DNA from: Puccinia triticina
Taxonomy: Eukaryota; Basidiomycota; Pucciniomycetes; Pucciniales; Pucciniaceae
Assembly (NCBI RefSeq): GCF_026914185.1
Contig: NC_070561.1
Span: 1,550,001 to 1,614,000 of the forward strand
DNA length: 64,000 nt
Reading direction: 5' to 3'
The position numbers and the translations under genes are program-made. Each line of letters opens with the position of its first letter. Position 1 is the first letter of the stretch. This document shows positions 35,001 through 43,589 of the stretch, in pieces. Below the pieces are notes generated by a model that was given only the letters and a program-made list of their open reading frames with translations, had not been told where the DNA came from and did no database searches.

Positions 35001-36001
35001 CTTCTTCGGCGGTTTTGGCTTCTTTGTTTAAGAAGCATATTTTCCGTCTGCACGGCCTTCCAGACAAGATTGTTTCTGACAGGGGTTCTACCTTTGTTAG
35101 CGACTTCTGGAGAGAGCTGATGAAATCTCTAAGTATCAGGTCGGCTCTTTCCACGGCTTATCACCCACAAACCAATGGGCAAACTGAGCGAATGAATCAA
35201 GTGGTCGAGGATTATCTACGCCATTTTTGTTCATACTATCAAGATAATTGGGACAAATTTCTGGACATGGCGGAGTTCTCCATAAATAATACGGATTCGG
35301 CGAGTTTGAAAATTTCTCCTTTCTTCTTTTCCTATGGTTTTCACCCCCGATTTAATATTATGACTGAGAATACGGGCCGCAAGACTTTAGATGACTTCAT
35401 GGTTGATTTGCAAGTGACTCAGGAAACTGCGACTGAATGTCTGCGACAAGCGCGGATTAAACAAGCAGAATATTATAATAAGGGTAAACGAGATGCTCCA
35501 GTATACCGCAAAGGCGAGCAGGTTTTGTTGTTGCAAAAGTTCATTCAATCACGGCGTATTAACTCAAAATTAGATTACAGATACATCGGACCTTTCAAAG
35601 TAGTTAAGATGGTAGGCCCCAACGCAGTAGAATTAGATTTAGCTGCTGATTATCCTAAACTTCATCCTGTATTTAACGTTTCCTTGCTGACTCTTTATGT
35701 TACTCCCTCAAGTGTTCCAGGTCGATTGTCAAATTTGGGTATTAAGGATAAGTATTACACTGATGAACAAATTGTAGACTGGACTAGAATTAAAGCCGTT
35801 CTCGATGTCAGGGTTGTTTCTAAAGGTAAGCTGGATTATTTAATTGCATGGCACAATTCAACGCCGGGGGAAGACACTTGGGTGTCTCAGAATCATATTC
35901 CGGTGGCCGCTAATAAATTTTTGGACGAGTTTCGACGTTTGTCGGAGATGAAGAAGAAAAAGAATAACAAGAAGAGTAAGGTGAATGTTAATAAGGAGTA
36001 G
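32093..36001 (+). CDS. Pol of the gypsy element (PR, RT, RNase H, IN, chromodomain)
   Basis: Open in the gag frame from just after the TGA; the first ATG is at 32174 (1275 codons from there). Counting from that Met: protease VDSGA near 170, RT with VDYRILNNM and the catalytic YIDDIL near 475, RNase H from VHVDSSG near 625, an integrase HHCC finger (H...H near 838-842, CDSC near 875), catalytic Asp in GMDMIV near 907, Asp in VSDRGS near 968, Glu in QTERMN near 1003, and a C-terminal chromodomain (LDVRVVSKGKLDYLIAWHN) near 1210-1260. All catalytic residues are present. A chromodomain normally directs integration toward modified histones. Confidence 0.93.
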   Translation, partial: QECVDRNICIRCGGAFDDSHYQKRGCTLGPEMKMDMSDMLQLWKEWGGSVRKKKSGRRSDSKWAPENLARQPQSGYRREKQRAQVDDSCSSTPVERPDKGKKRQSLAEVDGLPFKKRSSDNSSHDKLDNPALLADVINMEDMSAGEVFFNSCMSQKMSATDCKQAHFVKKAARADNRPFFNGSLLTRDNIKTDVYVLVDSGALASFIDITFAKESKLKTFDMPIKVQCKSFDGSAATSGEIVSYAKGDILIPTVCGSFLSSQVTLYLTTLASANVILGNSWLTDSGTFVGGSDSDVVMYDSVQEICDSSCNEAKLLTHDFANVFVTESLACLPPHRGQFDCKVNLKEGAIPPFGKMYNLSKSERDELKTYVDKNLAKGFIRLSSSSAAAPIFYVKVEGKANRPCVDYRILNNMTVRDSYPLPVIAHLLNNLQGCKFLSKIDLKAAFNLLRVAEGHEWKTAFRTPWGLYEYQVMPFGLANAPATFQRFIQHVLREYLDVCCFVYIDDILIYSKTKEQHLLDLRRVLRKLREFSLKASLRKCEFFCLQVTFLGFDITDKGLKMNNCKLNTINDWPLPTTVRGLRKFLGFTNFYRRFIPRFSSVAGPLTTLTQDKYSDSTLLNSKSAVVAFEALKSLFIKEPLLLHFDFEKDRVVHVDSSGYAIAAVLSQPNLKGDYLPVSYYSRKLSDRERSWKIFDLELLAIVSACQEWRAWLMGTVNPVTMYSDHSNLLYFKTAKYLSPKQARWALFLDNFNMLIYHINGSKNPADGPSRRNDYCEGRIVSGDANLITKQMVSCDAISGGSAGSPITSHDLFFQRPTEALLSYFSPFYTPEELANKHVSLIDGIYWHNSRVCVPISLQARILAMYHDTPTMGHPGIAKTLSTLTRTFSWPGVRSSVIQYVNSCDSCQRVKARRRAPDGKLVSIVANPKPWSVIGMDMIVKLPLSGGFDSILVVIDLLSKLTHFIPCKEASSSAVLASLFKKHIFRLHGLPDKIVSDRGSTFVSDFWRELMKSLSIRSALSTAYHPQTNGQTERMNQVVEDYLRHFCSYYQDNWDKFLDMAEFSINNTDSASLKISPFFFSYGFHPRFNIMTENTGRKTLDDFMVDLQVTQETATECLRQARIKQAEYYNKGKRDAPVYRKGEQVLLLQKFIQSRRINSKLDYRYIGPFKVVKMVGPNAVELDLAADYPKLHPVFNVSLLTLYVTPSSVPGRLSNLGIKDKYYTDEQIVDWTRIKAVLDVRVVSKGKLDYLIAWHNSTPGEDTWVSQNHIPVAANKFLDEFRRLSEMKKKKNNKKSKVNVNKE

Positions 36002-36017
36002 TAGGCGAGGCTTATTT

Positions 36018-36463
36018 TGTAACGAATATCTTGTTAATTATGGATTAACACGTGCTTTATTTGTTATCCGTTGAAGCTGACTAACAGGATGATCGGCGTT
36101 GGATCTCCTTGGCTTTTGTAATCGGGTAACATCGCGCATGATTCATGACGTCTTTCATTAACATTTATGTCGTCATCGTATGCTTCTGCAAGCTTGTCTT
36201 TATCTCTTTTTCTTCGTATCCGGTTGTTCCTCCTTTCCTCTCTTTCTCCATTGGAATATTCTTTATCATCATTTCCTCAGAAATCTAAATTATCATTATC
36301 AACAAAATCAATTACAAACGATCTGAGTTATCCTTATAAGGTTTCTATTTGCACATCGCTTAGAACCTTACATCTAGTTACTATCCAAGCATCGGCGAGT
36401 TGTCCTCTTGGATTAAACTTCATAGCCAATATATAGCGAATTGGTAGTAGCCTGATCCTCACA
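36018..36463 (+). repeat. 3' LTR of the gypsy element
   Basis: 446 bp, starts TGTAACGAATATC. It is preceded by AAGGAGTAGTAGGCGAGG, a weak purine-rich tract. Confidence 0.95.
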
Positions 36464-36468
36464 CCCTG

Positions 36469-37640
36469 CCCACGCACTCGCAACCCCATCAGAGCCTCTT
36501 CAATCCACTACAATCACAAATGGTCTCGCAAGCGCCACAGTTGAATCCAAACAACCCCTCCGGCACCAATAATAACCCTGGGTATGAAACTGACCAGTCG
36601 AAAGGTTTCATGATGATAGTTTGAGCTGATACTCCCCAGATCAAGCAAGCTGGGCCTGTAGATGTCGCAGAGCCTAAATTATGGAAGCCGAACTTGTCTG
36701 GGCCCTTCCGGCTCCGGGGCGCTTTGCAGGACGGGAGACCCGCCATGCTGTAAAGAATTCTAGTCTACCGACCGGGCTCAATTGCCTGTCCCAACGGCCA
36801 AAGTCACCTTGAGCAAAACATCCGATTCTTGAATAGCTCTGCCAGTCATCTGGCGTTCCTGCTATGCAGGTTTTCTCTCGTTGCCCGCCGATGTGCTGAG
36901 AAGGTTCTGATGTAAGTCAAGCAACCAGCGAGGGGATTCTGTGATCCCTCCAAATCTGCTGTCCGGCGCCAATGGCAAAACCTTTACTAGTTCCGGTATC
37001 ACCGGTAACAAGCCCAATCTGCTGTTACCGCTTTTTTAATTCTGATATTCCCCATTCTGGGATACCGTAATGCACTCTCAAAAGAACATGTAAGAAAAAA
37101 CCCCATACTGTAACGAAATAACCGGTACGAGAATTGCAAAATCATGTACCGTAAAGTACAAAAAAAATCTATGGTACCTGTACGTTACCCGGTAACCGTA
37201 ACGTACATGTCCAGCGTTGTTTGGAGGGCAATCAAATGAGATTCAAATGGCATTTGAATAAGGTTTTCACCGGAGTTTCTCCGGCAACTCCGGCGGATAT
37301 CCCGGATATTTGCCGGATTGAGTTTCCACTTGATTATTCCTTGAATTATTTCCCAAAAATTGGGAAAAAAATTGAGGAGTATTCAAAATCCCAACGAGTG
37401 GGGTCACTTCGAATTTCTTTTGATAATTTTCCGTCACTTTGAACGGCGTTCGGAAAAGACGCAACAAAGTGCGTCCGTGGTGTAGACTTCAAGCCCCATT
37501 ACACCCATATTGGTCCTGCTGTTTCGTCTAATCTTGCTACTTGATAATTATCTGCTTGCTAGATAATGCAGCTTCATCTTCATCACATTATTTCCTAGTT
37601 TGTAATCACAACATCAAGACAGTTCCCCTTGAAGAAGGCA
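36469..37640. other. Spacer right of the gypsy element
   Basis: No certain gene. A short Met-starting frame (36520-36581) and a frame ending PAML (36613-36753) are not joined in phase by the visible splice sites. The block at 37000-37210 repeats the GTAACCGGTA-type palindromic sequence seen at 29940-30060. Confidence 0.4.
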
Positions 37641-37770
37641 CCAAGTACCCGTTGGCGGGTACTCGCCAGCATTTGGCAAGTACCCGTTGGCGGGTGCGGG
37701 TGTCCAGATTTGAGTGTGAAAAACAGGCGGGTACCCGCACCAAATACCCGCCAGAATACAGTTGTACTGG
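37641..37770 (+). repeat. GC-rich palindrome repeat, third copy
   Basis: GGCGGGTACTCGCCAGC, GGCGGGTGCGGGTG, a short A-rich spacer (GAAAAACAGG) and GCGGGTACCCGC, in the same order as at 41360. A second inverted repeat, GTACTGGCGGATT against AATCCGCCAGTAC, follows at 37766-37794. Confidence 0.65.
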
Positions 37771-37902
37771 CGGATTGCACGTAATCCGCCAGTACAACAG
37801 TCAACTGCGGTGCTGCAAGTTAAGTTCACACCCGCGTGAGGCCACATGCTGCCAGGGCGATCTCAACTCCAACCGGACCCAAACAATATCCATTGGCCGG
37901 CT

Positions 37903-39543
37903 CAATGGCACATAATTACCAGAAAAGCAGGAAGCGCCGTCAAGCACCTGGATCCCCTAGCTCCTCCATCCCCAGTAGTACCCCAGCCGAATCAACCCGA
38001 CATCCTCGACGGAGAATAGTGAATGTCATTGACGACTCCGATGTAGGAGAACCCAAGACTCAAGAAAGCACTCAAACTCCTAGGTCCCAGGAGCTGACCG
38101 ATGAGCAAGAGCTTTGTAAGTGACTCAGCTATTAATTTCATAATTGATCTAAAATGTCATGCCAACCATCCTGTTTTTATTTCCTGTAGGAAAGGCAATC
38201 CAGGTGCACAAAAATCAGCTCAGCGCTTGCTATGCCGCCTATCACCCTCCAAAACTCTCCGATCAGTTGGATAAACACGGCCGCAAGATGATAGCTTACT
38301 TGTGTTGAACGTGAGTAATTTTCTGGTGTATGTAGTTTCCTTCCAGTCCTCGCTGGGTTGCCTGACTTTCCCCTTTTTTATTTCAGATGCGGCAGTAGTA
38401 TCAACCGACCAACATACAACACTTCCCCTAGCAATCTCTCCAAGCACGTGGCTAGTTGCACTAAGAGAACCCACAACTCCAAAGCTCAAACATTAACATC
38501 TATGGGGATATCTGGCAGTAATAATGTTGATGCTCGGGATGTGAGTGCCTTATCTTTGATTCCCAAGAGAAATGTAGGACTGACCTCTAGAATGTACCAG
38601 GTACCTCAGCTGGGTGCAGTTTGGTGTGCTGAAGGTGCCCGACCTTTCTCAGCTCTTGGGGAGCAGGCGCACCAAGGCATCTTGCACCCAACTGTTGTGC
38701 GACATTTACCCAGCAAAAAGGCTGTATTGAACAACATTGCCCGCTTATATACGGCCGTGCAGGACTCCATTATTCAATCCCTTAAGGTTTGATTTCCCTC
38801 TTTTTCAATTAATGAACAATCAGCTGATTTGTCTTTCTAGGCTCACACTGGGGCAATGTACTTGGGTCTTGATGCTTGGCAGTCCCTGAATGGATTTGAC
38901 GTATTGGGGACGGTGATATACTGCATGGTAGAAGATGAAGCAATTGGATTCCACTTGGAGGCCATGCCACTCAATTTTGTCAGGTTAAAACAAAGCCATA
39001 CGGGTGTTTATCTGGCCAAAACGGTCCAGCTAATTGTTGATAAGTTTGGCTTGAGGGACAAAGCAAGCACCTTTTCTGAGTTTTCCCGTGCAATATTTCT
39101 CCATTTTGCTAATTCCTCACTATCTTATCCCATAGATATGTGGTATTGTTACTGACAACGCATCAAACAACCAAACAATGATTGAGGAGATTGCAAGATT
39201 CAGATGGCCTTGCTTCAAGGGTGAACCACAATGGATCCAATGCTTCGCACACATTCTCAATTTAATCGTTCAGGTGATATTGCGGCCATTTGGAAGCCAA
39301 AAGAAAAAAACATATTAGCTCAGCTCACAAAGATGAAGACAATTCTGGCGACAATCTTTTGGATCCAGACGACCCGGAGGATCCAGATGACCAGACTCAG
39401 CTGTATGTTTCTTTTTTCCTGTCTTGTCGCCTCCCTCGATTGGTTGATCACTGAATATTATTGTTAAAACTAACAATGCATTTTGCAGACGCTTAGCAGA
39501 AAATGATTGACTTGGGCAGGATTTGAACCAGCGACCTTAGCTT

Positions 39544-39596
<53 letters not shown>

Positions 39597-41284
39597 CCAT
39601 GCCTGATGTGTTGATTTTGACCACTGAGGATTACAACATTTCAACAATTATCTAAATTTACCCAGTATGGTCAAAGACACAGGCAATACTGAAGACAAAG
39701 AGGAGGCTGAAGAAACAGATCTTCTGGCAGCCAAGGTCATCAACAATGAAGAGATCGAACTTGAAAGCAATGATTTTAATGAGTTAAGTGACGAGGATGA
39801 TGACAATTGATATACATCTGATGCTTGCAAACAGAGACTGGCTAGGGTAAGCCAAGCTCATCACCCTTGGTATCAACAATCATGTCATATTTACTGAATT
39901 CATTTCCATACTGAAAATAGTTCCGAGCAATCTCCCGCAAGCTTAATAAGTTGCCGAACTCAAAGGCACTGTTTGTTGAGCTATGCAGGGATCACAATTG
40001 TGGAACACCACACAATATCAAACAAGATGTCAGAACCAGATGGAACTTGACTTTGGCCCAGTTGGCCAGTATCTTGAGATGCTTGGCAGCAGTGTGAGTC
40101 CATTCTCTTACTAAAACCATTAGTCAGGAATACAACTGATATATTCTTTCTATTGCAGTCTTGAGTGGCAAACCAATTGATGACACGGCCTCTCCCGAGA
40201 ACATCAGATCAACCAGGACGATCTTGATATGGCAAGCGACCTCGTTGAAGTTCTTCAACCCTTCTCTGAAATGACGCTACAAGTCTCGATTCCCGGTGGT
40301 GCTCGAATAGCAGACATAGTTGTGTTTATCAACCAGATCACAAGCCACCTTTCAACAGCCATTTCCGAAAAGAAAGTGCAGTATCCCCCGGCTTTGAGAA
40401 ATGCCTGTCGTGCAGGACTCCAGCTCACAAAAAAGTACTATACTCTTACGGACTGCTCACCATTGTACCGAGTTGCCATGGGTGGGTTTTAACTTCTTGT
40501 CTCTAATCCCTTTTATTTCATACATACTCAGCTGACTGAAAAGATTTGAATTATTCAGTTCTTCATCCATCCTTCAAGGATGAGTATTTCAAACTCGCTA
40601 ACTGGCAACCTGAATGGATTCAAGAAGCAATCAGACTCACCCGCGAGATGTGGGAAAGCAAGTACAAACCTCCACCTCACCCAACCACCACCCAGCGACC
40701 AAATACTGGCCCAAAAGTGAGTAAATGTCTGACAAAGATTGCCGCATCCATCATCATCCATACTAATCTGCTACACAAAAGCCTCAGGCAGGTATCCTGG
40801 CAGGTTTAATGGGTGCTTCAGAGGCACGCGGAGCAAGTACCACCACAGATCCACTGACCATGTGGCCTTCGGGAGGATTGGTGCTGAACAAAGATGGACA
40901 GCCGGTCGACCCCCTCAAATGGTGGATGCAGCAACGACGTGCTGGCAATTCTCATGGGGGCCTTCTCCAGATGGCATTAGATGTGCTAAGTTGTCCGGGT
41001 GGGCACTCTTAATTGACCGTTTTTTATGCTTTTTGAGCTAACACCGCATTTCATACAGCAACAACCGTGGACGTTGAGTGATCTTTCAGTTTTGGCTGAG
41101 ACTATGTTTCCTTACAAAGGCATCGCCTCAGCGCATCATTGGTTACTCAAGGGATGGCGGTGGCATTCTACTCCAAGAATGGTAAGATTCAACCAGGGGT
41201 ATTGCGTAAATGGAAACTAAAGAAGAGGAACAAAGCTAAGATGAAGGGAAATGAGAGAGCAGGGGTGGGGAAACCATGATGCTT
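37903..41284 (+). pseudogene. hAT-family transposase, degenerate, several exons
   Basis: Exon-like blocks: 37903-38116, a BED-type zinc finger around 38392-38470 (INRPTYNTSPSNLSKHV with flanking Cys), 38520-38790, 38850-39050 (MYLGLDAWQSLNGF), 39137-39270 (GIVTDNASNNQTM, then WIQCFAHILNLIVQ, the classic hAT core), 40220-40480, 40550-40715 and the C-terminal dimerisation region at 40860-41240 (DPLKWWMQQRR, TTVDVE-SFSFG-DYVSLQRHRLS). In-frame TGA codons sit where Arg is expected (after YLC, in VE-SF and in G-D), each explained by CGA to TGA. It is not functional. Clear hAT ends and an 8-bp duplication were not found. Confidence 0.85.
39509..39597 (-). tRNA. tRNA-like gene of class II size, isotype unresolved
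   Basis: A perfect acceptor (GACTTGG with CCAAGTC), A box TAGCCTAGTTGG and B box GGTTCAAATCC both match consensus, discriminator A, and TTTT a few bases downstream. At 89 nt it fits a class II tRNA with a long variable arm (CTTAG-CTTCAAG-CTAAG), but the anticodon arm would then be GCACT-(8 nt)-AGTGT with an abnormal loop. Read as class I with an extra hairpin, the arm CTTAG-CTTCAAG-CTAAG has T33 and anticodon TCA. The T stem has one mismatch. It lies inside the hAT pseudogene. Confidence 0.6.
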
Positions 41285-41359
41285 AAGGGGGCTATCATAT
41301 ACGTTGTATGCTACTTAAAAAGTGAAATCAATAGCTACTTATCTGTGAGAGGCCTTTGG

Positions 41360-41516
41360 CACTGCAAAAAGTGGTACACACCCGCGGGTACCCGCCACAA
41401 GTACGCGGGTACTCGCCAGCTTCTGCCTTGGCGGGTGCCGGGTGCGGGTGCGGGTGCCCAAAATCTGAAGTTTTTCAGCCAAGTACCTGGACTTGTGGCG
41501 GGTACCCGGGTGCGAT
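41360..41516 (+). repeat. GC-rich palindrome repeat, fourth copy
   Basis: Starts CACTGCAAAAAGTGG, then CACCCGCGGGTACCCGCC and G-rich runs, and ends GGCGGGTACCCGGG. It has the same order and strand as 37641-37770. The two copies lie on either side of the hAT pseudogene in direct orientation. Confidence 0.65.
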
Positions 41517-43589
41517 GGGCATTCTTTAGTTCCCCTATTATGTATCTAAAAAATTCTCATTTCATCTTCAAGTATTCATTGAAATAGCAGATATCAATCT
41601 GCATTTAGGTGCAATTGAGGTAGTTCTGTTTGATAAACAGTTTTTATGATCTACACAATTCTGCAGCGCTCTAACACAAGCAATCAGTACTTGAGTCTAT
41701 AAAGGATATATTAAATTTTATCTGAAGCACATGATCTAGTTTGAACACTAAAAAATTTGTAGCTGATCATAACAATGGTGAAACAAATTTAGTACATGTA
41801 TTTGTATATGCCATGATTGCGTTGTTTTGTATTACATATACAGTGTATTTGTAATGGGTTTTTCACCCAATGAAATACACTGTATTTTTTCATTATGCAT
41901 TACACTCCCCATATGAAATATATTGAGGATTGGCTGAGTCAATAGATTTTATTTGTATTGTATTTGGTTGTATTTGGTTCCAACAAAATACAAATACACC
42001 AAGCCTTTTTGTATCCCCAGAAAAATACAGACTATTCATATGCATATACAATACATGTACTGTATGTTTTTCACTGTTGGTCATATGTCATACTGGCTGA
42101 AATAGCTACAACATCTCTATGGATCATGTAACTAGCAGCCTACACAACAGAGCTCCCTCATATCATGAGTTGTAGAGGAACTTCTTGGCTTCCCAAAACA
42201 TCCTGCATCTTCAGTTTTGTAATTAGAACTCCTGTCCATGCCCCAAGGATGGCCTACCTCTTTCCTCTTTCCATTCTCTTCTCTTCTGTTCCTGATCAAC
42301 CTTGTTAGCTCTCCCAATGCAGGCCCCCTTTTGAGCTGTATCTCAGTTGCTTCTTGCCAGATTTGGCCTCATCCCATAGACCCATACCTTCTAGACTGGC
42401 TCTTTCTTGGAGACTTCTCAGCAGTTGAACTGCAACCTTGAGCATGCATACCCCGCCTGAATTCATCAGCTTGGTTAGCATTTCTTATTGGCCAATCTAT
42501 CTTTCACATTTAGATGGTTTGAGGCCCAGTGATTACCAATTGAAAAGGGTGTCACAAAAACTCTGAAGCCACCAAAAGGATCTGATTGCTCCATAAGTTG
42601 GACCTGTGGGCAATGCCAGCACTCAAAACTTAAAACCAAGGAGCAACTTAAGCAAGTTCACACTAGCATGTATCAATAGATATATTTAGTTGCATTGAGA
42701 TCTAAATAAACAAAAGTAGGAAAGCAAAATTATACCTCCCAAAAGAGATATCTACATATACTGTGGTGTTCAAGTGTGATAAAAGACTAAAGCACTAAAC
42801 AAATATTATTTACATACCATAAATTATGTTTCTGCTGTATATATCCATACAGTTTATTGATAGTGTTTCAAAAAATGTGTATGCATAGCAACACAGGGTG
42901 ATGTTGATTAGAAGAAAAGGACTGTCACCATAACTTGGCAACAAAAGCCAAAAATTCTCTGGTTGGTTTCTTTGGCCACTGACTTGAGTCTTTCCAGTGC
43001 CTGTCCCAAGTAAAGGCACACATCAGAGGATGCAGTGGCAGTATGCTGAGGCCAATTGAAGGACATAAGGGAAAGAAATGGGTGGTTAATGTGGGAAAAG
43101 GACCCTTCATGTTTTCACTATGTATATATGTGGATGTCTTGGAAAAAAAAAGAATCAGACATAAGAAAAAGATGAAGGAACAGCAGTCGCATATGGGAAG
43201 GAAGCAGCGGGAAAACACACAAAAGAAACCAGACACTCTTTGTAGATCGAGGAGGAAGGGAAAAAGAGAATAAACCAAATCATCAACAGCAAAAGAAAAT
43301 AACCCGAATGCACATCACTCGTAGGTCTTCTCACCACAAACGCCACTTTCAATGAACTACCAAAAAATTGAATAGTGAATTTGGTAAAAGAAAGTTACTG
43401 GTCTTTTTCTATATATATAAAAATAAGTGGCGAATGAAACCCCATATTGCTTGCGAAATCGAATTCCTTTTGTGTTTGGTGATTCAAGAAGAGCTTGATC
43501 ACGTTCTGGATTGGTTGGTACAGTTCATTTTGTGACAGAGTTGCATGTTGGGCGTGCATGGGATGACGAGCGAGAAGAAGCGAAGTGGA
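41517..43589. other. 2-kb AT-rich spacer without a gene
   Basis: One 12-bp stem-loop (TACAGTGTATTT with AAATACACTGTA, 41839-41884) lies in TGTATTT-rich DNA. ORFs on both strands are short and unconserved. The last few hundred bases probably include the 3' UTR of the RNA-binding protein gene. Confidence 0.5.

Larger units (their letters stand above)
30204..36463 (+). mobile_element. Ty3/gypsy chromovirus, nearly complete
   Basis: A 6260-bp LTR retrotransposon with two 446-bp LTRs (TG...CA), gag and pol in the order protease, RT, RNase H, integrase, chromodomain. It is flanked by a perfect 5-bp duplication CCCTG (30199-30203 and 36464-36468). The LTRs differ at six bases in five CpG dinucleotides. 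gag and pol lie in the same frame, separated by one TGA. Without that stop and with LTRs 98.7% identical, the insertion is fairly young. Confidence 0.95.

Noticed and set aside
36520..36753. Possible two-exon gene just right of the gypsy element
   Set aside because: The apparent donor (GG|GTATGA) and acceptor (CCCCAG|ATCAAG) give a stop immediately after joining, and the peptide is not recognisable.
39509..39597. Calling the tRNA-like gene a selenocysteine or opal suppressor tRNA
   Set aside because: The TCA anticodon requires an extra 19-nt hairpin between the D and anticodon arms, and higher fungi lack selenocysteine machinery. Kept only as a possibility.
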